Shown piece by piece: positions 1-5,884 of a stretch of 11,944 nt of DNA. Position numbers and translations under genes: made by a program. This stretch comes from Ferrithrix thermotolerans DSM 19514 (GTDB lineage: Bacteria > Actinomycetota > Acidimicrobiia > Acidimicrobiales > Ilumatobacteraceae), in assembly GCA_945860575.1 (NCBI GenBank), contig CAMAQQ010000017.1, positions 1-11,944 on the forward strand. Direction: 5' to 3'. Positions within the stretch are counted from its first letter, which is position 1, and every line of letters starts with the position of its first letter. The notes under the pieces were generated by a model that was given only the letters and a program-made list of their open reading frames with translations, was not told the origin of the DNA and did not search any database.

Positions 1-19
1 GTCGCGTTTAATTATTTTG

Positions 20-790
20 CTAATTATCGTGTTGACGTTTGACTTCAAAGCACAATAGTGTTGCCGCCATCGCGACATTAAGGCTTTCACCACGACCCGC
101 GTGTGGAATCGTCAACCAACCATCAACCTTCGTGCTTGCCGATAACCCATGAGCTTCGTTGCCGAGCACGATCGCCACTTTGCCCGACAAATCTGCGGTG
201 GTGAAACTGCTCGAGTTTTGCATTTCATGACTCGATGACCCCCAAAGCGCGAAACCAAGATCTGCTACCTGCTCGATCGTTGCACCTTCGTATATCGGCA
301 CGTTAAATAATGCGCCAGCCGACGCACGAACAACCTTCGGACTAAACGCGTCAACTGTGCCACTAGTCAGAACAACGGCCGTTGCCCCGGCCGCCTCTGC
401 CGAACGCAATATTGTGCCGAGATTACCTGGGTCTGAAATTTTGTCAACTACGACAATCCATTCTGATTTTTTTGCCAAAGCCAGATCAGCAATATCAACT
501 TCGCGCTTCAAGGCGATCGCCATAACTGGTTGCGGTGAGTTCGTCGACGCAACGCGTTCGATCACACCATCTGCTAAATCGTTAACTGCGCTTCCCGCGC
601 CTGAACATGGGCTCGCACCCGGGGCTACAAATTGCGACTCGATCTGCCAACCAGCACTGATGGCCTCGTCGATTAAAGTCGCGCCCTCAATTACGAACGC
701 TTTCTCTTGCGCTCGTTCAGACTTGTCGTTGCATAATCTTCGTAGACGTTGAACACGATTGCTCGTGAACGCTAATTGCGTGAGACTCAG
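20..790 (-). CDS. TrmH/SpoU-family 23S rRNA 2'-O-methyltransferase (TsnR-like), CTG start
   Basis: This is a SPOUT-class RNA 2'-O-ribose methyltransferase of the TrmH/RlmB/TsnR group, acting in the cytoplasm with SAM as methyl donor; the exact target nucleotide cannot be read from sequence. The three SpoU motifs are visible: DPGNLGTILRSAEAAGA (about residues 120-136, with the conserved Asn and Arg), VLGNEAHGL (208-216) and the SLNVAMAATLL end motif (about 236-246). The usual GTG call at 565 would remove the substrate-binding N-terminal domain. The same frame stays open back to a stop at 803-805 and encodes NRVQRLRRLCNDKS and AFVIEGATLIDEAI, which are typical of that domain. The only NTG codon giving a complete protein (256 aa) is the CTG at 788-790. 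It overlaps the rplT stop as CTGA and has AAGGG nine bases upstream. It is the last gene of the infC-rpmI-rplT operon, matching the position of tsnR in mycobacteria. Family call is strong; start codon is inferred. Confidence 0.9.
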   Translation of the reverse strand: MSLTQLAFTSNRVQRLRRLCNDKSERAQEKAFVIEGATLIDEAISAGWQIESQFVAPGASPCSGAGSAVNDLADGVIERVASTNSPQPVMAIALKREVDIADLALAKKSEWIVVVDKISDPGNLGTILRSAEAAGATAVVLTSGTVDAFSPKVVRASAGALFNVPIYEGATIEQVADLGFALWGSSSHEMQNSSSFTTADLSGKVAIVLGNEAHGLSASTKVDGWLTIPHAGRGESLNVAMAATLLCFEVKRQHDN

Positions 791-1143
791 ACGAGTGCGC
801 CCTTAGCGGTTTCAACTAATTGCGCGAAAGCCTTTTCGTCGTGCACCGCAAGGTCTGCCAAGATCTTTCGATCGACAACAATGCCTGCTTTTGACAAACC
901 GGCAATGAATCGGCTGTAGCTCATGTCATGAAGTCGACAGCCAGCATTGATTCGCTGAATCCACAAACTACGAAACTCGCCCTTCTTTGCACGACGGTCA
1001 CGAAATGCATATTGACCAGAGTGAAGTACTTGTTCGTTCGCAGAGCGAAACGTACGACTACGGTCGCCGTAATATCCTTTTGCTTTTTCGAGAATCGCTT
1101 TGTGTTTTTTGCGGGCATGTACTGCGCGTTTGACTCGTGCCAT
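787..1143 (-). CDS. rplT: 50S ribosomal protein L20
   Basis: L20 (118 aa, the usual family length) binds 23S rRNA early in 50S assembly and in several bacteria also represses its own operon. The protein shows the long basic N-terminal helix (MARVKRAVHARKKHKAILEKAKGYYG begins at residue 1, given here in part as ARVKRAVHARKKHK), the conserved YAFRDRR segment (about 45-51) and the LWIQRINA stretch (about 60-67), with a globular C-terminus ending FAQLVETAKGALV. The ATG at 1143 is preceded by AAAGGA with seven bases of spacing. The TGA stop overlaps the proposed CTG start of trmH by three bases. It lies 66 bases after rpmI, in the usual order infC-rpmI-rplT. Confidence 0.98.
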   Translation of the reverse strand: MARVKRAVHARKKHKAILEKAKGYYGDRSRTFRSANEQVLHSGQYAFRDRRAKKGEFRSLWIQRINAGCRLHDMSYSRFIAGLSKAGIVVDRKILADLAVHDEKAFAQLVETAKGALV

Positions 1144-1209
1144 TTTAAAATCCTTTCAATCGAGATTCGGTTAGCGGGTTTATGAGATTGGTCTGAGAAC
1201 TATTTCGAT

Positions 1210-1407
1210 TTATCGCTCTGCAAGCAATCGCTTGATGCGCTTGACATCACCAGTGTGAACATCAACGGTGCCATCAAGACGACGTGTTCGCTCACTTGAC
1301 TTGTGTTCAAACAAGTGCTGACGCATCGACTGCTGACGGCGAAGTTTGCCCGTACCAGTTTTCTTAAATCGCTTCTTTGCTGTCTTGGATGTTTTCATCT
1401 TCGGCAT
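1210..1407 (-). CDS. rpmI: 50S ribosomal protein L35
   Basis: L35 is a small basic protein of the large ribosomal subunit. The product is 65 aa, the normal length, and carries the family hallmarks PKMKTSKTAKKRFKKTGTGK near the N-terminus and the RIKRLL segment at the C-terminus. The ATG at 1407 is preceded by GGAG seven bases upstream, and this ribosome binding site lies inside the infC reading frame. The first 44 bases of rpmI overlap the 3' end of infC in another frame, so rpmI translation is probably coupled to infC. rplT follows after 66 bases. Confidence 0.97.
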   Translation of the reverse strand: MPKMKTSKTAKKRFKKTGTGKLRRQQSMRQHLFEHKSSERTRRLDGTVDVHTGDVKRIKRLLAER

Positions 1408-2038
1408 TTTGATTCTCCGTTTCAGTTGTCGTGTTGAGATCTGTATTTGAAATAGTTGCTGGTTTCAAAATTGTTGGCTTTGCTTCTGCCGGTTTCACAG
1501 AAGCTGGACGCTTTGGTGCTTTTTTGTCTGGCGAAAGAACCATCGTCATATTTCGACCTTCAAGGCGAGCTGATGTGTCGACTTTGGCGATTTGACCGAG
1601 TTGCTCGATCACTGCATCCAAAATTCTTGTACCTAACTCGGGGTGAGCCATTTCGCGACCTCTAAATTGCAAGGTGACTTTAACCTTGTGGCCTTCGTCG
1701 AGAAACTCGAGCATATGGCGCACCTTGGTATCAAAATCTCCTTTGGCAATCTTTGGCTTGAACTTGACTTCCTTCATGGTTATCTGCACCGTCTTCTTGC
1801 GAGACTCTTTCAGTCTTTGCGCTTCTTCGTAGCGAAACTTTCCGTAGTCCATGATTCGACATACGGGTGGTTCTGCTAGCGGAGCAACTTCGACAAGGTC
1901 TAAATCAACCTTGCGAGATCGCTCAAGTGCATCTTCAATACTGACGACTCCGACTTGTGACCCATCTGCATCGACAAGACGAACCTGTTTGGCTCGAATT
2001 CTGTCGTTGTAGCGTGGCTCATTTGTTGGCGGTGCTAT
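1364..2038 (-). CDS. infC: Translation initiation factor IF-3 with C-terminal extension, ATA start
   Basis: IF3 binds the 30S subunit, prevents premature 50S joining and checks the start codon and initiator tRNA. The first ATG (1852) lies at MDYGKFRYEEA in the middle of the protein. The frame continues upstream and encodes the full N-terminal domain: NEPRYNDRIRAKQVRLVD, GVVSIEDALERSRKVDLDLV and VAPLAEPPVCRIMDYGKF. Back to the in-frame TGA at 2045-2047 there is no ATG, GTG, TTG or CTG; the plausible initiator is ATA at 2036-2038, giving 224 aa. Non-canonical infC starts (AUU in E. coli) are established and allow IF3 to repress its own synthesis. The C-terminal domain carries FRGREMAHPELG and ends near residue 172. 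A tail of about 52 residues follows, first Lys/Pro/Ala-rich then acidic, and runs 44 bases into rpmI. It heads the infC-rpmI-rplT-trmH operon. Function is certain; the start is inferred. Confidence 0.93.
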   Translation of the reverse strand: MAPPTNEPRYNDRIRAKQVRLVDADGSQVGVVSIEDALERSRKVDLDLVEVAPLAEPPVCRIMDYGKFRYEEAQRLKESRKKTVQITMKEVKFKPKIAKGDFDTKVRHMLEFLDEGHKVKVTLQFRGREMAHPELGTRILDAVIEQLGQIAKVDTSARLEGRNMTMVLSPDKKAPKRPASVKPAEAKPTILKPATISNTDLNTTTETENQNAEDENIQDSKEAI

Positions 2039-2058
2039 GACTGTTCACTGCTTGACAA
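2035..2058 (-). CDS. Candidate seven-codon leader ORF coupled to infC
   Basis: On the minus strand a GGAGG (2072-2068, within GAGGAGG) is followed after nine bases by TTG, opening a seven-codon ORF (TTG-SSEQS in outline: codons TTG TCA AGC AGT GAA CAG TCA) that stops at TAG 2037-2035. That TAG overlaps the proposed ATA start of infC as ATAG, the same geometry as an ATGA junction. infC itself has no ribosome binding site at normal distance, because the GGAGG is 29 bases before the ATA. The arrangement would let ribosomes loaded on the mini-ORF reinitiate at the poor ATA. This is an inference from spacing alone; the mini-ORF is too short to support by homology. Confidence 0.4.
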   Translation of the reverse strand: MSSSEQS

Positions 2059-2226
2059 GCGGCTGTGCCTCCTCTTCGTGTTGGATAAAACTCGAAGTTC
2101 AAAATCGAATTTGCCGACACGCGAGAGTCGAGATACGCGGTGGCATCGCCACTCGCATCAGCTCGACCCAGACGCACTCATCGGCTAGTTCAAATTTCGA
2201 ACATCGCAAATCTTGGTGGCTAGGTG

Positions 2227-2240
2227 GGAAACTAGTTTCC
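2227..2240. promoter_or_regulatory. Perfect 14-bp palindrome, candidate operator
   Basis: GGAAACTAGTTTCC is a perfect 14-bp inverted repeat centred between 2233 and 2234. It lies 23 bases upstream of the plus-strand -35 box and within the region upstream of infC, a position suited to a dimeric regulator acting on one or both genes. No regulator family is recognised from the half-site. The core GAAACTAG recurs at 2634-2641. Confidence 0.35.
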
Positions 2241-2263
2241 ACTTTGCTGTGCGATACAAACAA

Positions 2264-2291
2264 TTGACATTGCCGATATCGCTGTCATAAG
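2264..2291 (+). promoter_or_regulatory. Sigma70-like promoter for the DUF1844-like gene
   Basis: A perfect -35 box TTGACA (2264-2269) is followed after 16 bases by CATAAG (2286-2291), which matches four of six positions of TATAAT. Transcription would start near 2298 and give a leader of about 50 bases before the ATG at 2349. This is the only good consensus promoter seen on the plus strand in the window. Confidence 0.5.
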
Positions 2292-2348
2292 GTTAGCGCA
2301 GACGAATCAGAACCCCACCCCATAACAAGCGCAGGCTTTAGCCAAAAA

Positions 2349-2645
2349 ATGAGCGACAACACCTCACCAGAACAAGCACAGGCTTTGGCCGATGCTCGCG
2401 CTCGCCTAGCCGAGACGCCAGCAAATGTTGTCGTAGCGAATCACGTCGTCGGACTTTACGAACTTGCGGCAATCCATTTGGGGGCAAATCCACCACGGCT
2501 CGATGACGCAAGATTAGCCATCGATGCTTTGGCCGCAATTGTCGACACCCTTGGCGCTCGACTTGGCGACGATCACGCAACCTTCAAAGACGCACTGGCC
2601 AACATTCGCATGGTTTGGGTCAAATTAACTAGCGAAACTAGCTAG
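2349..2645 (+). CDS. DUF1844-like small protein
   Basis: This 98-aa soluble protein has no known biochemical function. The central pattern LYELAAIHLGANPPRLDDARLAIDAL (about residues 36-61; key residues HLG, PP, DDA and AIDAL) followed by a helical DTLGARLGDD and a C-terminal LANIRMVWVKL resembles the DUF1844 family, which is often found next to infC in Actinobacteria. There is no signal peptide, membrane segment or catalytic motif; the whole chain looks alpha-helical. The ATG at 2349 has no clear Shine-Dalgarno. It is the only plus-strand gene here, divergent from infC and convergent with fmt, with 23 bases between stop codons. A 20-base copy of its early coding sequence lies just before the start codon. 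The DUF assignment is from memory of the family pattern. Confidence 0.8.
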   Translation: MSDNTSPEQAQALADARARLAETPANVVVANHVVGLYELAAIHLGANPPRLDDARLAIDALAAIVDTLGARLGDDHATFKDALANIRMVWVKLTSETS

Positions 2646-2656
2646 TTTAAAGTTTC
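2634..2656. terminator. Palindromic region between convergent genes, possible bidirectional terminator
   Basis: AAACTAGCTAGTTT (2635-2648) is a perfect 14-bp palindrome that includes the TAG stop of the plus-strand gene. An alternative pairing joins GAAACT (2634-2639) with AGTTTC (2651-2656). The stems are AT-rich and no clean U-run follows on either strand, so this is not a classical strong intrinsic terminator. Its place between two convergent genes is the main reason to propose termination. Confidence 0.3.
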
Positions 2657-2668
2657 TGCCATAACTGG

Positions 2669-3595
2669 CTAGTCGAAAAGATCGCCGGTCTTTATTCGTG
2701 CGCCGTTCATCCAGTCGTCAACGCTAATTACTGACTTTCCTTCGGGTTGCACTTTAACCAGCGAAATGCCGCCAGAGCCAGTCTGTACTTCACACTCGTG
2801 TCGAGAAACCACCTTGATTGCGCCGTGTCCATTGCTAGCCACGGATTCTGAAACAATGCGTGCCTCGACGACTTTAAGTCTCTTCCCAGCAAATTGTGTG
2901 TGGGCCCCGCCGACGCGAATCAAGCGATCTATTTGAATCGCAGGGTCGCTCCAATTTATTTGCAACTCACTATTCGTGATTTTTTTGGCGTATAACGCCT
3001 CGCCAATTTGAGCCACGCCATCTTTCAATCCTTCTATGCAAGCATTGACCAACAACGGAAGCGACGCTTCAAGCAATTTCTCACGCAGCGAGACGAGAGT
3101 GTCTGTATCTAAAATCGGGATTTCAATACGATCGTAAACTTCGCCTGAATCGAGAGATTCAACAACTCGCATAATGCAAACGCCAGTCGTTTCATCGCCC
3201 GCAAGAATCGCTCGCTCTACAGGTGCGGCGCCGCGCCACCTGGGCAACAAAGAAAAATGCACATTGATCATCGGCACAACGCTCAACACATCCATCGAAA
3301 TCAACTCACCATATGCCACGACCACCCCGAGAAGATCATTCGATGATCCCACTAATGCGATTGCATCGCTCGCAGACTGAGAAACTTTCAGCCCCAATTC
3401 TTGGGCGGCGACCTTGACTGGGCAGGCACTCGTTTGATTTCCACGACCTCGACGAGCATCGGGTCGAGTCACTACAAGTTCGATATTGCAACCAGCATCT
3501 ACGAGTGCTTGAAGCGGGGCGACTGCAATTTCTGGGGTGCCAAAATAGATAATTCGCGATGCGCCGTTGATCGGCAAATCAGCGAGTGCTGTCAC
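2669..3595 (-). CDS. fmt: Methionyl-tRNA formyltransferase
   Basis: The enzyme formylates Met-tRNAfMet using 10-formyltetrahydrofolate and so supplies the bacterial initiator tRNA. The 308-aa product has normal length. The N-terminal Rossmann-like catalytic domain starts at IIYFGTPEIAV (about 15-25) and contains the catalytic triad Asn111 and His113 in NVHFSLLPRWRGAAP and Asp149 in ESLDSGEV. The C-terminal OB-like domain covers about residues 205-308. The start is GTG at 3595, overlapping the def stop as GTGA, so the two genes are translationally coupled; Def later removes the formyl group that Fmt adds. It ends the mihF-to-fmt operon and faces the DUF1844-like gene. Confidence 0.97.
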   Translation of the reverse strand: MTALADLPINGASRIIYFGTPEIAVAPLQALVDAGCNIELVVTRPDARRGRGNQTSACPVKVAAQELGLKVSQSASDAIALVGSSNDLLGVVVAYGELISMDVLSVVPMINVHFSLLPRWRGAAPVERAILAGDETTGVCIMRVVESLDSGEVYDRIEIPILDTDTLVSLREKLLEASLPLLVNACIEGLKDGVAQIGEALYAKKITNSELQINWSDPAIQIDRLIRVGGAHTQFAGKRLKVVEARIVSESVASNGHGAIKVVSRHECEVQTGSGGISLVKVQPEGKSVISVDDWMNGARIKTGDLFD

Positions 3596-4113
3596 GAAAG
3601 TTTTAAGTGAGTCGTTTCGATTTGGCCAGGGTTTTCTTCGCGACGGCGATATTCGGTCATTGCCAATTTTCGCTGCTCTGCTGTCATTCGTTCAAACATC
3701 AACACACCTTGAAGATGGTCGATCTCATGTTGAAACAGTCGAGCAAGCAACTCGTCGGCTTCAATTTCTACTGTATTGCCGTCGAGATTAGTGCCCCGAA
3801 CGAGCACAAGTTTCGGGCGCAACATTTCGACCGACAAACCTGGTATCGACAAGCATCCTTCGTCGTAGACCCACTCACCACTTGATTCGACGATTGTCGG
3901 GTTGAGAATGACCTCAGGAGAATCGTCAACATCGTAAACAAAGAGTTGCTTTTGTACGCCGATCTGAGGTGCTGCCAAACCTAGACCCGGTGCTTCATAC
4001 ATCACTTTCAACATTTCATCAGCAAGTTTCACAAGTTTGCCGTCGATGTTTGTGATTTCGGCCGCGCATGTTTTCAACACGGGGTCGCCGAAAGTGCGAA
4101 TCTTATAATTCAT
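3592..4113 (-). CDS. def: Peptide deformylase
   Basis: Peptide deformylase removes the N-formyl group from nascent chains. All three family motifs are intact: GLGLAAPQIG (residues 43-52), EGCLS (85-89, with the metal-binding Cys87) and HEIDH (129-133, with two metal-binding His and the catalytic Glu130). The ATG at 4113 gives a 173-aa protein beginning MNYKIRTFGDPVL, which matches where the family normally starts. A TTG at 4143 would add ten residues unlike the family and is not preferred. The ATG lies ten bases after the priA stop with only a weak GAGAG nearby. The TGA stop overlaps the fmt GTG. Confidence 0.96.
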   Translation of the reverse strand: MNYKIRTFGDPVLKTCAAEITNIDGKLVKLADEMLKVMYEAPGLGLAAPQIGVQKQLFVYDVDDSPEVILNPTIVESSGEWVYDEGCLSIPGLSVEMLRPKLVLVRGTNLDGNTVEIEADELLARLFQHEIDHLQGVLMFERMTAEQRKLAMTEYRRREENPGQIETTHLKLS

Positions 4114-4123
4114 GGCTCTCAGG

Positions 4124-5884
4124 CTATATCCGCGGTGGGTCAACGTGAATTGTCAAACGAGATTTTGCGCTTCGCTTGGCATTTGACAACGCCTTGCTCA
4201 AAACCTGCCAGTTTTCTGCCCGCACCAGACCGTGTGTTGAATCTTTGATCATCGTCTGAACCAGCAAAGACTCGCCCATTGACTCTAAAAAGGATTTGGT
4301 TCCAACACCACTAACTTCGGCCAGCGAACCGAACGGCGGAAACCTCAATAGTTCTCGTCGCGCTTTTTCGCTTGTGTTGTAGAGATCGAAGTCACCCGTC
4401 GACAATCCAAATAACAAAGCATTTTTGGGTGTGTGTGTTTGAAGCAAGATTCGCGGCGTCTTTTTTGACCCACCAACCAGACGCGCAGCGTGCACGACAA
4501 GCGTGCCGACGATTTCACTGGTTCGATATCGCGGCGCCAACAATTCGGCATCAATATCAAGAAACACCACGGTGTCAGCTGATTGAACGCGATGCAACAC
4601 CGCCTCAGTGCCGACGAACACATTTACTCGTTGATTGACTTGCGTGGTTGCCGACGTAACTTCGGCGACGGTGCGATTTGCCGCCGACTGCAACTCTTCA
4701 CGCAACCGACTGACACCAGGCTTTAACAACGCGCAACTACTCGACCCGCATGCTTGGCACACAACTGGTCGTGTCGTGGTGCAACGCGGGCACTCAAGAG
4801 TTTCTTTATCGCGTTGATTGACAGCGGCGTCACATTTTTCGCAGCGAAGAATAGAACGGCACTTTGCGCATGCAATGAGTCGAGCCCGACCCTTTGTGTT
4901 ATGAACGCATACTACGCGTCGACTTGAATCACGAAGTTCACTAATTAGTTCAGACGAGATCAGTGAAGTACTCCACGCTTCATCTTTGTTTCGATCCAAG
5001 ATTTCAATCTTTGGCCAGGATTTTTGATTATCAGAAGCGCGAATCTCGAATTCGCGACCTGCTGCCCATTTTCTGGCTACCTGAGATGGAAATGGCGTGA
5101 TTAAGCAGCAGGTCGCTTCAACACTTTGACAACGCTTAATTGCGACATCGCGAGCATGCCAAGTCGGGCTGCGTTCTTCTTGCAACAGATCATCATGCTC
5201 GTCAATCACAACGATCGTCGAGAACTTGGCGACCGGCGCCCACACCACACTGCGAGTGCCAATCACAATGTCAACGCCTCCCATTGCGCTCGCCCAATCT
5301 TGTGGCCACAATGCAACCGAAAAACCATTGACCTTAAGTGACGCCGCCAAAAGCTTCGCGCGATGTTGCGTGGGGATTACGACGATCACCGGGCCGTTAC
5401 TGGCGAACGCGCTGACAATCGAAGTCGGATTGGCTAAAGGTGAGACCAAAACCAAGCCACCACCCCGATGAATTATCTGGTCGGCAATGGGTGACGAATA
5501 AGTAATACCCCGCGATAAATATCTTGGTGACGGAAATTTTTTGATCAATGTGTCTGGGGCAGATGCCGAAACAAAACTTCGCATCCTGCCACTCCACCGA
5601 GCCGTTGCCCAATGTGCGAGTTCGATTATCTCAGTTGTCGTGCCAAGACCCAATACTTTTATTACCGAGCGAATTTTGTTTGCGGCCAAACCAGCACTGG
5701 GTTCGCCAATATCAATCACCCATCCGGCCACATTTCTTCCGTGCAATGGCACTCGCACGCGCATGCCGACCGCAAGAGTTTTATCCAGAGACTCTGGAAT
5801 CAGATAATCAAATGTTTTATCGACCCCAGTGACATCAGGAACGACACGCGCAACCCGAATTGAGGGAGTCGCGTTTTGAATCAG
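4124..5884 (-). CDS. priA: Primosomal protein N' (PriA), helicase-deficient actinobacterial type, CTG start
   Basis: PriA recognises stalled forks and D-loops and helps reload the replicative helicase. The first ATG (5764) begins inside the DNA-binding domain; the frame upstream still encodes the family N-terminus (IRVARVVPDVTGVDKTFDY, then LIPESLDKTLAVG). The only NTG codon upstream and before the in-frame stop at 5909-5911 is CTG 5884, overlapping the metK stop as CTGA; this gives 586 aa. The eight zinc-binding cysteines are present as four CxxC pairs at about 339/342, 348/351, 365/368 and 376/379. A DEHD replaces the usual DEEH at about 228-231. No GxxGxGKT Walker A is present: the expected region reads GGGLVLVSPLANPTS. 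Actinobacterial PriA proteins are known to lack helicase motifs, so this is a lineage trait. An AAGG lies 13 bases before the CTG. Confidence 0.92.
   Translation of the reverse strand: MIQNATPSIRVARVVPDVTGVDKTFDYLIPESLDKTLAVGMRVRVPLHGRNVAGWVIDIGEPSAGLAANKIRSVIKVLGLGTTTEIIELAHWATARWSGRMRSFVSASAPDTLIKKFPSPRYLSRGITYSSPIADQIIHRGGGLVLVSPLANPTSIVSAFASNGPVIVVIPTQHRAKLLAASLKVNGFSVALWPQDWASAMGGVDIVIGTRSVVWAPVAKFSTIVVIDEHDDLLQEERSPTWHARDVAIKRCQSVEATCCLITPFPSQVARKWAAGREFEIRASDNQKSWPKIEILDRNKDEAWSTSLISSELISELRDSSRRVVCVHNTKGRARLIACAKCRSILRCEKCDAAVNQRDKETLECPRCTTTRPVVCQACGSSSCALLKPGVSRLREELQSAANRTVAEVTSATTQVNQRVNVFVGTEAVLHRVQSADTVVFLDIDAELLAPRYRTSEIVGTLVVHAARLVGGSKKTPRILLQTHTPKNALLFGLSTGDFDLYNTSEKARRELLRFPPFGSLAEVSGVGTKSFLESMGESLLVQTMIKDSTHGLVRAENWQVLSKALSNAKRSAKSRLTIHVDPPRI

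Larger units (their letters stand above)
2059..2348. other. Divergent intergenic region between infC and the DUF1844-like gene
   Basis: This stretch of about 290 bases holds the leader of infC (minus) and the promoter of the plus-strand small gene. Visible elements are a GGAGG at 2068-2072 (minus), a short GTGGC-ATC-GCCAC hairpin near 2140-2153, a 14-bp perfect palindrome at 2227-2240 and a sigma70-like promoter on plus at 2264-2291. A long infC leader would be compatible with L20- or IF3-based autoregulation, but no known leader fold (for example the Bacillus L20 leader) could be recognised by eye. No convincing -35/-10 pair was found for infC on the minus strand. Confidence 0.6.

Noticed and set aside
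357..752. Plus-strand ORF of 131 codons opposite the trmH region
   Set aside because: It is the antisense shadow of the trmH frame, which carries clear SpoU motifs and a conserved N-terminal domain; its own translation shows no family pattern.
2090..2165. Minus-strand leader peptide of about 19 codons in the infC leader (ATG near 2160)
   Set aside because: No good ribosome binding site, no runs of a regulatory amino acid, and no attenuator-like terminator follow; weaker than the ATAG-coupled mini-ORF.
2189..2203. LexA-like box (GTTC...GAAC)
   Set aside because: The half-sites are in the inverse order to the actinobacterial SOS box (GAAC...GTTC), and the neighbouring genes are not DNA-damage genes.
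4124..5884. PriA as a decaying pseudogene because Walker A is missing
   Set aside because: The frame is intact, all eight zinc cysteines and the N-terminal domain are kept, and loss of helicase motifs is known for actinobacterial PriA.
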